5,789 nt of DNA from NCBI GenBank assembly GCA_000496215.1, contig KI543219.1, forward strand, positions 223,117-228,905. Direction: 5' to 3'. The notes beneath the pieces are model-generated. The model did no database searches. It saw nothing but the letters and a program-made list of their open reading frames with translations, and was not told the DNA's origin. The position numbers and the translations under genes are program-made. Within the stretch, counting starts at the first letter, position 1, and each line of letters begins with the position of its first letter. Positions 1 to 5,029 of this stretch are shown piece by piece. This DNA is from an uncultured archaeon A07HN63. Its GTDB lineage: Archaea > Halobacteriota > Halobacteria > Halobacteriales > Haloferacaceae.

Positions 1-199
1 AGCTGCGGTCAGACAGCAGTACGGAAACAATCACTATCAATGCAAGCAACAGACTGGTTCCGATGAAAGCGAGAAACGCATCTAATAGCCCCTCTCTTGC
101 CATGTAATCATACGATAAAGCAATCGCTGTGAGCACCGACGTTCCGATGAACAGTAGTTGTCGGACGTCTGAAGACCAGTGTATGGAGGGGAGGTTCAT
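1..199 (-). CDS. Partial small membrane protein, unknown function (N-terminal 66 residues)
   Basis: An open frame on the minus strand starts at the ATG at 199-197 and stays open to the left edge, so only the first 66 residues are visible. The protein starts MNLPSIHWSSDV and has two hydrophobic stretches, roughly residues 13-30 and 40-62, separated by a short loop with DYMAREG, consistent with two membrane helices. A TATA-like box centred 28 bases upstream of the ATG fits a leaderless start and supports this as a real gene. Codon use differs from the rest of the window: ATA, TTA, CTA, AGA and TCT all occur, whereas the later genes prefer GC-ending codons. That suggests a different origin, such as an integrated or recently acquired region. 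I do not recognise the family. The C-terminus and total length are unknown. Confidence 0.6.
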   Translation of the reverse strand, partial: MNLPSIHWSSDVRQLLFIGTSVLTAIALSYDYMAREGLLDAFLAFIGTSLLLALIVIVSVLLSDRS

Positions 200-463
200 A
201 TTATGCTGTGGAACATCTGCGTGTAAATATCTATATGTAACGATTGTTTGGTATATCAACTGTACTGGCTGAACCAATCTGCTCACACTGTGGCACATTG
301 TGTACAAGATACGCGCCCTACATCTTGCATACCAGTACGAAAATCAATCCAATCTGGTGGGTATCTCACTACTCAATCTACACGTCTACTTTCGGTTGAG
401 AATGATTCTATCACACACTGATGCGGCCAAACTGCTATGCAATACCGCTGCGTTGCCCCGAAC
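200..463. other. AT-rich intergenic region with no gene seen
   Basis: No convincing coding frame was found on either strand. The stretch is visibly AT-richer than everything to its right. It holds the promoter of the left-edge gene and several short symmetric elements: a 7-base inverted pair GTACTGG (262-268) and CCAGTAC (332-338), a 6-base inverted pair CAAGAT (305-310) and ATCTTG (322-327), an 8-base direct repeat CCAATCTG (274-281 and 349-356), and the palindrome AGAATGATTCT (399-409). These are short enough to be chance. A clear promoter for the ThuA-family gene was not found; the best candidate is a weak CTATGCAA at 435-442, about 26 bases before the chosen ATG. Confidence 0.6.
224..230 (-). 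promoter_or_regulatory. TATA-like box for the left-edge membrane gene
   Basis: Read on the minus strand this is ATATTTA, inside an AT-rich run that also contains CATATAGAT. Its centre lies about 28 bases upstream of the ATG at 199, where an archaeal TATA box sits if transcription starts at or next to the A of the start codon. There is no Shine-Dalgarno motif between the box and the ATG. Confidence 0.55.
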
Positions 464-1204
464 ATGACACAGGTCACCGTCTGGAACGAGTTTCGTCACG
501 AACGAGACAGCGAGGTCGTCGCCGACGTGTATCCCGACGGCATCCACGCCGTCATCGCCGACGCACTCGCCGACGCCGGCTTCGAGACGCGAACGGCAAC
601 GCTCGACGACCCCGAGCACGGACTCACCGAGGAGGTCCTCGACGACACGGACGTACTGACGTGGTGGGGCCACGCGGCCCACGACGAGGTGCGCGACGAG
701 ATCGTCGACCGCGTCCACGAGCGCGTCCTCGACGGGATGGGCCTGCTCGTCCTCCACTCCGGCCACTACTCGAAGATTTTTACGCGACTGATGGGCACCT
801 CCTGCTCGCTGAAATGGCGCGAGGCTGCCGAAACCGAGCGGCTCTGGGTGGTCGAACCGAGCCACCCCATCGCCGACGGGCTCGGCGAGTATATCGAGAT
901 CGACGACGCGGAGATGTACGGCGAACGGTTCGACATTCCCGCGCCCGACACGCTGGTCTTCACCTCGTGGTTCGAGGGCGGCGAGGTCTTTCGGTCGGGC
1001 TGCTGTTATCGCCGCGGTAACGGCCGCGTGTTCTACTTTCGGCCGGGCCACGAGACGTATCCGGTCTATCACGACGAGGCGATCCAGCAGGTGCTCGCCA
1101 ACGCCGTCGAGTGGGCGGCTCCGGGCGACGGCCCGACGCCCGAGTTCGGCAACGCCGATCCCATCGAGGACATCGACGAGAGCGACGACCGAACGGTGCA
1201 CTGA
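464..1204 (+). CDS. ThuA-family (trehalose-utilisation-like) protein
   Basis: This is a 246-residue protein of the ThuA family, which has a class I glutamine-amidotransferase-like fold and is linked in bacteria to use of trehalose and related disaccharides. The exact reaction of the archaeal members is not established, so the substrate here is unknown. Family-type motifs run through the whole length: VTVWNEFRHE (4-13), VYPDGIH (22-28), TWWGHAAHDEV (66-76), LHSGHYSKIFTRLMGTSCS (97-115), SHPIADGL (133-140), EMYGERFDIP (150-159), SWFEGGEVFRSGCCY (168-182) and FYFRPGHETYP (190-200). A C-terminal acidic tail follows from about residue 215. The frame could start at ATG 437, but ATG 464 begins directly at the conserved first strand. 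No signal peptide or membrane segment is seen, so it is probably cytoplasmic. A small membrane-protein gene follows 60 bases downstream but has its own TATA-like box. Confidence 0.9.
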   Translation: MTQVTVWNEFRHERDSEVVADVYPDGIHAVIADALADAGFETRTATLDDPEHGLTEEVLDDTDVLTWWGHAAHDEVRDEIVDRVHERVLDGMGLLVLHSGHYSKIFTRLMGTSCSLKWREAAETERLWVVEPSHPIADGLGEYIEIDDAEMYGERFDIPAPDTLVFTSWFEGGEVFRSGCCYRRGNGRVFYFRPGHETYPVYHDEAIQQVLANAVEWAAPGDGPTPEFGNADPIEDIDESDDRTVH

Positions 1205-1233
1205 ACGGCGGCGAGGGAGCAGTCGAGCGCGCC

Positions 1234-1240
1234 ATCTAAA
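1234..1240 (+). promoter_or_regulatory. TATA-like box before the 41-aa gene
   Basis: ATCTAAA lies in an otherwise GC-rich spacer, centred about 28 bases upstream of the ATG at 1265. No Shine-Dalgarno sequence precedes that ATG, so a leaderless transcript is the simplest reading. The small gene may therefore be transcribed independently of the ThuA-family gene before it. Confidence 0.5.
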
Positions 1241-1264
1241 CCGCCGCAGGTGCAATAACTGTTG

Positions 1265-1390
1265 ATGAGTGAGACCGATAGCTCTGAGAGCAACGGCGGC
1301 CTCGGCCTGATGTTCGCGCTCGGTGGCGTTGCACTGCTGGTGTTCCTGCTCGGCTTCGCTGTGATCTACTATCTCAGCTACGTCCAGTGA
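1265..1390 (+). CDS. Small single-helix membrane protein, 41 aa, unknown function
   Basis: ATG 1265 opens a 41-residue frame ending at TGA 1388-1390. The N-terminus is polar and acidic (MSETDSSESNGG). It is followed by one hydrophobic segment, residues about 13-38, rich in Leu, Gly, Val and Phe and ending LGFAVIYYLSYVQ. This is the layout of a one-helix membrane peptide with an acidic N-terminal face. The codons are GC-ending as in neighbouring genes, and a TATA-like box sits at the right distance, which supports a real gene although it is short. It lies between the ThuA-family gene and another small membrane-protein gene, all on the plus strand. I do not recognise the family. Confidence 0.7.
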   Translation: MSETDSSESNGGLGLMFALGGVALLVFLLGFAVIYYLSYVQ

Positions 1391-1436
1391 GGCCACGCCG
1401 TGAGAGGACGACGGCCGGTCGACGCGTGACAGGTCG

Positions 1437-1442
1437 TTTTAA
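1437..1442 (+). promoter_or_regulatory. TATA-like box before the 72-aa gene
   Basis: TTTTAA stands out in a GC-rich spacer, centred about 32 bases before the ATG at 1472. This places the likely transcription start a few bases before or at that ATG, leaving almost no leader. The position favours ATG 1472 over the in-frame TTG at 1457. Confidence 0.5.
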
Positions 1443-1471
1443 GCCGTCGGCCGTGGTTGGTTGCGGCACGA

Positions 1472-1690
1472 ATGGCAGAGGATCAGTCCGGTGGCGTGGT
1501 AGAGTGGCTCGCGGAGTACCCCAACCTCAAGAGTACCCGGATCGGTGGCTTCGGGCTGCTCCTCGTCGCCTTCGGGGGGATGTTCCTATGGGTGAGCGAC
1601 GTGCAAGTAACCGTGATGAGCCTCGCTCTGCTCGTGTTTTCGACGGTGATGTGTGTCTGGATCGCGTGGGCCGGCTGGTACACCAGCTGA
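1472..1690 (+). CDS. Small two-helix membrane protein, 72 aa, unknown function
   Basis: The 72-residue frame starts at ATG 1472 (MAEDQSGGVVEWLAEYPN) and ends with TGA at 1690. A soluble acidic N-terminus of about 20 residues is followed by two hydrophobic segments, residues about 24-42 (IGGFGLLLVAFGGMFLWVS) and 46-70. The segments are joined by a very short turn (DVQ), a hairpin arrangement. Trp and Tyr cluster at the C-terminal membrane edge (WIAWAGWYTS). The frame could be extended upstream to TTG 1457, but the ATG fits the TATA-like box and gives a normal acidic haloarchaeal N-terminus. The gene converges on the 286-aa gene with only 17 bases between their stops. It resembles uncharacterised haloarchaeal membrane proteins; I cannot assign a function. 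Confidence 0.78.
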   Translation: MAEDQSGGVVEWLAEYPNLKSTRIGGFGLLLVAFGGMFLWVSDVQVTVMSLALLVFSTVMCVWIAWAGWYTS

Positions 1691-1707
1691 GCAGGGAGCG
1701 TCCCGCG

Positions 1708-2568
1708 TCAGTCCGGCGTGTACGTCTCGCCAGCCTGCTGATCGGCGTTCTTCCGTCGGATCGTCGCCGACGCCTGCGCTGCGTCGTAGCCGAAGAACAC
1801 GTCCTTCGCGTAGGTTTCGGCGACCTCGAGCGCGCCGATGAGTTTGTCGACATCGACATCGACGGCGTAGAGTTCGACCGAGAGCGGCGGGTCGGGATCG
1901 CCGCCGTCGACCGCGTACTCGCCGCCCAGTGCCGAGCGAAAGCCGCGGACGAGGGTTTCGAGCCAGTAGGTCGTCCCGTAGTCGAGATCGTACAGCGGGA
2001 CGACGAACTCGTCGACGTGCGGTGCGAGCGCATCCAGATCGAGGCCGGCCCGCTTGTAGAGGTGGCCCGGGTACGGATCGGGATACAGCGTGAGATAGGT
2101 CCGACCCGGAATCCGCTCGCTGGCGGCCGCGACAAACTCCGTGATGACGGAGGCGCGCCACGCCTGCCAGTCCTCGAACTCGCTATCGGCGAACTTCGCT
2201 TCACAGCGGTCGCAGTGACAGTACCCCTCGCGGGGGAAGCCGACATCGTCTAGCCGCACGTCCTCATTCGTCGCTGCGCAGTCCTCGATAATCTCTAGAA
2301 GGCCCTCGCGATACCCCTCGTGTGTCGGGCAGACGTAGTTCCAGTCGAAGTAGGGTCGCTCACGGGTCGCCGGCCGGCCCTCGTCGTCGACAGGTAACAG
2401 ATCGGTGTCCTCTGTGGTGGCGGCGTTGTCACCGAAACAGGAGACCATGTTGATCGCGCCCTCGATCGGTTCCGAGGGGCGACCGGAGACATCCTTGACC
2501 TCGTAACAGCTCAGGTCAAACTCGTCCCACTCGGTCTCCGGTTCGTTGCGCGTGACGACGCCGTACAT
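1708..2568 (-). CDS. Putative TIM-barrel glycoside-hydrolase-like protein, 286 aa, substrate unknown
   Basis: A complete 286-residue acidic protein, with no signal peptide or membrane segment, so probably cytoplasmic. The most telling region is residues 74-122: FDWNYVCPTHEGYREGLLEI followed by RLDDVGFPREGYCHCDRC. The combination of a C-P-x-H-x-x-Y-R stretch, a strand ending in LDD, an aromatic/FP turn and a CxCxxC cluster recalls uncharacterised glycosyl-hydrolase-like barrel proteins. There the Asp lies at a strand end and the cysteines follow with a 'CHCDRC...F' pattern. Later strand-like pieces, TYLTLYPDPYPGHLYKRAG (157-175), FVVPLYDLDYGTTYW (188-202) and DVFFGYD (256-262), fit further barrel strands, with acidic residues that could be catalytic. 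Cys117, Cys119 and Cys122 could bind a metal. The family assignment is from motif resemblance only. A weak TATA-like stretch lies near 2595, about 28 bases before the ATG. Confidence 0.72.
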   Translation of the reverse strand: MYGVVTRNEPETEWDEFDLSCYEVKDVSGRPSEPIEGAINMVSCFGDNAATTEDTDLLPVDDEGRPATRERPYFDWNYVCPTHEGYREGLLEIIEDCAATNEDVRLDDVGFPREGYCHCDRCEAKFADSEFEDWQAWRASVITEFVAAASERIPGRTYLTLYPDPYPGHLYKRAGLDLDALAPHVDEFVVPLYDLDYGTTYWLETLVRGFRSALGGEYAVDGGDPDPPLSVELYAVDVDVDKLIGALEVAETYAKDVFFGYDAAQASATIRRKNADQQAGETYTPD

Positions 2569-2657
2569 GGCTCGCCGTTCGGGACCGCGGTGGGTAAGTC
2601 GTTCGTTCGCAAGAGGTGTGTCTCAGCGGGAAAACTGCACGAAAAGATGGCTCTGCG

Positions 2658-2768
2658 CTACTCCTCGACGTTGACTTCCACGGGTTCAGTATCACCCGAG
2701 AAGAGAGCGTATGCCAATACGACAACCACGAGCACGACCAGTAGCTTCGCTTTCTTGGACATACCCAT
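2658..2768 (-). CDS. Small single-helix membrane peptide, 36 aa, unknown function
   Basis: A 36-residue frame on the minus strand runs from ATG 2768 to the TAG at 2660-2658. It reads MGMSKKAK, then a Val/Leu-rich helix at about residues 9-23, then an acidic tail ending VEVNVEE. Positive charges before the helix and negative charges after it suggest a membrane-anchored peptide with the tail outside, by the positive-inside rule. A second in-frame ATG at 2762 (MSKKAK) is equally plausible: the strong TATA-like box upstream predicts a transcription start near 2765, between the two ATGs. The gene lies between pyrI and the 286-aa gene, all three on the minus strand. It is too short for similarity reasoning by eye, and I do not recognise a family. 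Confidence 0.65.
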   Translation of the reverse strand: MGMSKKAKLLVVLVVVVLAYALFSGDTEPVEVNVEE

Positions 2769-2786
2769 ATCGACGGACGGCGGGGG

Positions 2787-2796
2787 TATATATTTT
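2787..2796 (-). promoter_or_regulatory. Strong TATA box for the 36-aa peptide gene
   Basis: On the minus strand this reads AAAATATATA, the most obvious TATA-like sequence in the GC-rich part of the window. It lies about 24 bases before ATG 2768 and 30 bases before ATG 2762. With no Shine-Dalgarno site, it implies a leaderless or nearly leaderless transcript separate from the pyrBI operon upstream. Confidence 0.65.
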
Positions 2797-2845
2797 GCGC
2801 GAGCGACTGCTGGAACCCGGATTCACGTGACGAACAACCGGCGAA

Positions 2846-3313
2846 TCACTGACTAGGGTGGATATGATCGGCCAGCGAATCGCGGATGATCGTTCCACAG
2901 TAGGCACATCGGACGCCCTCGTCGACGACGGCGAACTTCGTTTCGACCGGTTCGTTGGTGCCGTCCGTGATACAGTTGCGGTTCGGACAGGAGAGCAGGC
3001 CGACGACGCTCTCGGGGCGGTCGACGCGGTTCTTTTCGGCCACATCGTAGTCCCGGATGATATTGATCGTCGCCTCCGGGGCGATCAGCGAGATGACATC
3101 TACTTCCGACTGGCTGAGCTCGCGGTCCTCGACCTTGACCACATCCTTCTTTCCGAGGCGGTCGCTCGGGACGTTCATCCCGACGGAGACGCTGAGCCCC
3201 TCGCTGCCGTCGATGCCGAGAATCGACAGCACGTTGAGGGCCTGACCGCCGGTGACGTGGTCGATGACGGTGCCGTCGCGGATCTTGCTAACGTGGAGTT
3301 CGTGGTCTGTCAT
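2846..3313 (-). CDS. pyrI: Aspartate carbamoyltransferase regulatory chain
   Basis: PyrI, 155 residues, close to the usual length of about 150. It is the regulatory chain that assembles with PyrB into aspartate transcarbamoylase and carries nucleotide-effector control of the first committed step of pyrimidine synthesis. The N-terminal nucleotide-binding domain (about 1-100) includes VSKIRDGTVIDHVTGGQALN (8-27) and the NVPSDRLGKKDVVKVEDREL stretch (47-66). The C-terminal zinc domain has the four expected cysteines, Cys109 and Cys114 in CPNRNC, and Cys136 and Cys139 in CAYC. The start overlaps the pyrB stop by four bases (ATGA) and is preceded by a perfect GGAGGT six bases upstream, so translation is probably coupled to pyrB. 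That site also fixes the start. Confidence 0.96.
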   Translation of the reverse strand: MTDHELHVSKIRDGTVIDHVTGGQALNVLSILGIDGSEGLSVSVGMNVPSDRLGKKDVVKVEDRELSQSEVDVISLIAPEATINIIRDYDVAEKNRVDRPESVVGLLSCPNRNCITDGTNEPVETKFAVVDEGVRCAYCGTIIRDSLADHIHPSQ

Positions 3314-4227
3314 TGGTCCACCTCCGAAAGCAGCGAATCGAGCAGTGCCATCCGAACCGGCACGCCGTTGTGTGACTGTTCGAAGTACGTCGCCTGCGGC
3401 AGGCTGTCGACATCGGGATCGATCTCGTCGACCCGCGGCAGGGGATGCATGACAGCGAGGTCGTCGTCGGCCGCCTCCAGCGTCTCGGCGTCGATCCGGT
3501 ACTCGCCGGCGACCTTCTCGTACTCGGTCTCGTCGGGGAACCGCTCGCGCTGGATGCGAGTCACGTAGAGCACGTCGAGTTCGGGCAGTACGTCCTCAAG
3601 CTCGGTGTGTTCGCGGAGTTGTGCGCCGGCGTTGTGGAGATCGAACCGGACGCTACGGGGGAGCTGCAGGCTCTCGGGGCTGATGAAGTGCTGGCGGACG
3701 TCGAAGTTGGTCAGGGCATCTGCCAGCGAGTGGACCGTCCGGCCGTACTTGAGATCACCCATGATGCCAATAGAGAGGTCGTCGAGGCCGACGTTGTCGC
3801 GGATGGTGTAGAGATCGAGGAGCGTCTGACTCGGGTGGTGACCCGCGCCGTCGCCGGCGTTGATCACGGGGACATCGACGAACTCGGCAGCCATCTTCGC
3901 CGCGCCCTCGCTTGGGTGCCGGAGCACGAGTGCATCCGCGTAGCCCTCGACGACGCGCACCGTGTCGGCGAGGCTCTCGCCCTTCTTGACGGAGGAGGAT
4001 TCGACCGTTCCCATGTCGGTCGTCGCGCCGCCGAGGCGTTTGATCGCCGTCTCGAAGCTCATCTTCGTGCGCGTGCTGGGCTCGAAGAAGCAGAGGCCGA
4101 GCACCGTCCCCGGGTAGCGGTCGGCCATCCCCGCCGGGTCGGCGTCGATCTCGGCCGCCCGGTCGAGGACCGCCTCGATATCGGCCCGCGAGAGCTGGGT
4201 TGCGGTGATGAGGTGGTCCTGACGCAT
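3310..4227 (-). CDS. pyrB: Aspartate carbamoyltransferase catalytic chain
   Basis: PyrB, 305 residues, normal length. It joins carbamoyl phosphate and L-aspartate to give N-carbamoyl-L-aspartate in cytoplasmic UMP synthesis. The carbamoyl-phosphate domain shows FEPSTRTKMSFE (48-59), the mobile-loop motif SSSVKKGES (77-85), RHPSEGAA (103-110) and GDGAGHHPSQTLLD (125-138). The aspartate domain shows GDLKYGRTVHS (157-167), TRIQRERF (223-230) and MHPLPRVDEI (260-269). All key active-site motifs are intact. The open frame extends further upstream to 4359, but ATG 4227 (MRQDHLITA) matches the family N-terminus and is served by a TATA-like box 27-28 bases upstream. It is first in a two-gene operon with pyrI and divergent from the ASCH-like gene. 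Confidence 0.97.
   Translation of the reverse strand: MRQDHLITATQLSRADIEAVLDRAAEIDADPAGMADRYPGTVLGLCFFEPSTRTKMSFETAIKRLGGATTDMGTVESSSVKKGESLADTVRVVEGYADALVLRHPSEGAAKMAAEFVDVPVINAGDGAGHHPSQTLLDLYTIRDNVGLDDLSIGIMGDLKYGRTVHSLADALTNFDVRQHFISPESLQLPRSVRFDLHNAGAQLREHTELEDVLPELDVLYVTRIQRERFPDETEYEKVAGEYRIDAETLEAADDDLAVMHPLPRVDEIDPDVDSLPQATYFEQSHNGVPVRMALLDSLLSEVDQ
3320..3325 (-). promoter_or_regulatory. Shine-Dalgarno site of pyrI inside the end of pyrB
   Basis: GGAGGT on the minus strand, six bases before the pyrI ATG at 3313, lies within the codons for the last residues of PyrB. Apart from a partial candidate before pyrB, it is the only clear ribosome binding site I see in the window. It makes sense because pyrI is internal to an operon and cannot use leaderless initiation. 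Confidence 0.8.
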
Positions 4228-4250
4228 TATCTCACTCCGGTGGACCAACG

Positions 4251-4258
4251 CTATTGAA
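4251..4258 (-). promoter_or_regulatory. TATA-like box of the pyrBI operon
   Basis: TTCAATAG on the minus strand, centred about 27-28 bases before the pyrB ATG, fits leaderless transcription. A GGAG with a seven-base spacer also precedes the ATG (minus-strand CCGGAGTGAGATA), so a short leader with a Shine-Dalgarno site is an alternative if transcription starts further upstream. No attenuator-like structure is seen in the 85-base gap. Confidence 0.5.
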
Positions 4259-4282
4259 TCCCGTGGGTTGGGGGCGAGCCAC

Positions 4283-4290
4283 GTTTTTGT
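4283..4290 (+). promoter_or_regulatory. TATA-like box of the ASCH-like gene
   Basis: GTTTTTGT in a GC-rich spacer, about 27 bases before ATG 4313. It shares the 85-base divergent region with the pyrBI promoter, and the two boxes lie about 25 bases apart, so factors bound here could affect both directions. Confidence 0.45.
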
Positions 4291-4312
4291 CTCGCGGGCC
4301 ACAACAGCGGGT

Positions 4313-4627
4313 ATGACGCAGGTCGACCCCGAAACCTTGCTGCCGAACGAGCACGTCAAACAGGCCGTCGCAGCCGGCGAGATAACCCAGATGACACGCG
4401 GACAGGCGTACGTTGACGAGGGCGATACCTTCGCTATCGACGGCGAGACGTTCGAGGTGACGAGCGTCGAGTCGATGACACTCGGCGATCTGACCGACGC
4501 CGACGCCCAGCGCGAGGGTTCCGAGGATCTCGACGCCTATCAGGAGCGGCTAGTCAGAGCGCACGGCGGTGACTTCGAGTGGGACGACAACGCCGATGTG
4601 GTTCGCCACCAGTTCGAACCGCAGTAA
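4313..4627 (+). CDS. ASCH-domain-like small protein, 104 aa
   Basis: A 104-residue acidic protein. The region from about residue 22 to 100 (GEITQMTRGQAYVDEGDTF, then IDGETFEVTSVESMTLGDLT, then EDLDAYQERLVRAHGGDFEW) looks like an ASCH-type beta-barrel domain. In this superfamily, related to PUA domains, a short barrel is thought to bind RNA or nucleotides. Supporting features are an early 'G-x-K/R-T-x-x-R-G'-like turn, a D/E-G-D-x-F-x-I-D-G strand pair and a 'LGDLTDADA...EG' helix start. An in-frame start at ATG 4268 exists. ATG 4313 is preferred because the TATA-like box lies 27 bases before it and because the upstream extension (GASHVFVSRATTAG) does not look coding. It converges on the ferredoxin gene with 34 bases between. 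The target is unknown. Confidence 0.75.
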   Translation: MTQVDPETLLPNEHVKQAVAAGEITQMTRGQAYVDEGDTFAIDGETFEVTSVESMTLGDLTDADAQREGSEDLDAYQERLVRAHGGDFEWDDNADVVRHQFEPQ

Positions 4628-4661
4628 CGGCGATAGGAGCGAATCCGCACCGAAAAGCAGC

Positions 4662-4997
4662 CTAATCGTCGGCAGCCGACGCGGTGTCGGCCGTCCCGCT
4701 GGTGGCGTCGTTTTCGATGCTCGGCGGGTAGACGCCGCGTTCGAGTTTGAGGTCAGACTGCGGGCGGGCCATACAGGTCAGGGCGTAGTTCTCGCGTTCC
4801 TCTTCGGTGAAGCCGCGGGCCGCGGGCTGGGCCACATCACCCTCGATGATCTCGGCCGAACAGGCCAGACACATCCCGACGCGACAGGAGTACTCCTGTG
4901 CGATGCCCTGCTCGATACAGGCACTCAGGATGGTTTCCTTGTCGGAGACCGTGATCGTCTCGCCGGCTCCGACGAACTCCACGGTGTACTCGGTCAT
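4662..4997 (-). CDS. Plant-type [2Fe-2S] ferredoxin
   Basis: A 111-residue acidic ferredoxin with the plant-type iron-sulfur signature. Cys38, Cys43 and Cys46 lie in the loop SCRVGMCLACSAEI (37-50), and Cys75 in ALTCMARP (72-79), giving Cys-x4-Cys-x2-Cys-x28-Cys. The N-terminal beta strands (YTVEFVGAGETITV) and the helix ETILSACIEQG (21-31) match the fold. It lacks the N-terminal insertion of the longer classic halobacterial ferredoxin of about 128 residues, so it is a short paralogue-type ferredoxin. The C-terminal tail from about residue 93 is low-complexity and acidic (ending DTASAADD), probably a haloadaptive extension. It acts as a soluble one-electron carrier; the redox partner is not evident from the neighbours. 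A TATA-like GTTTT lies about 28 bases before the ATG. Confidence 0.93.
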   Translation of the reverse strand: MTEYTVEFVGAGETITVSDKETILSACIEQGIAQEYSCRVGMCLACSAEIIEGDVAQPAARGFTEEERENYALTCMARPQSDLKLERGVYPPSIENDATSGTADTASAADD

Positions 4998-5022
4998 TAC
5001 CCGAGCGTTCGGCGAGTCAGCC

Positions 5023-5029
5023 CAAAACT
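5023..5029 (-). promoter_or_regulatory. TATA-like box of the ferredoxin gene
   Basis: AGTTTTG on the minus strand, about 28 bases upstream of the ferredoxin ATG at 4997 and surrounded by GC-rich sequence. No Shine-Dalgarno motif follows, so leaderless transcription is likely. Confidence 0.4.

Noticed and set aside
247..256. TATA-like GGTATATC on the plus strand as a promoter for the ThuA-family gene
   Set aside because: It lies over 200 bases before the ATG, which would need an unusually long leader for a haloarchaeon. AT-rich sequence gives such matches by chance.
305..327. Possible transcription terminator hairpin
   Set aside because: The stem is only six base pairs with an 11-base loop, no T-run follows it on either strand, and no gene ends nearby.
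386..1396. 336-aa open frame on the minus strand
   Set aside because: It lies opposite the clearly recognisable ThuA-family gene. Its Val/Asp/Arg-rich composition, without any motif, is the usual antisense artefact of GC-rich haloarchaeal genes.
1527..2246. 239-aa minus-strand frame rich in Ser, Arg and Thr
   Set aside because: It is an alternative frame of the 286-aa gene. Ser/Arg/Thr-rich low-complexity translation is typical of a shifted frame in acidic GC-rich genes.
1387..2253. 288-aa open frame on the plus strand
   Set aside because: It overlaps the 72-aa membrane gene in another frame and runs antisense to the 286-aa protein, whose motifs are coherent. No domain is visible in this frame.
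2590..2856. 88-aa plus-strand frame across the 36-aa peptide gene
   Set aside because: It is Ser/Thr-rich with no fold-like pattern. It reads through the AAAATATATA promoter of the opposite strand, and the minus-strand peptide is a better gene.
2858..3568. 236-aa plus-strand frame
   Set aside because: It is antisense to pyrI and the 3' end of pyrB, both certain from their motifs.
3445..4257. 270-aa plus-strand frame
   Set aside because: It is antisense to pyrB, with the repetitive Val/Leu/Asp/Glu composition expected of a shadow frame.
4651..4656. Short T-run (minus strand CTTTTC) after the ferredoxin stop as a terminator
   Set aside because: Four T residues are too few to call, although archaeal termination can use short T-runs.
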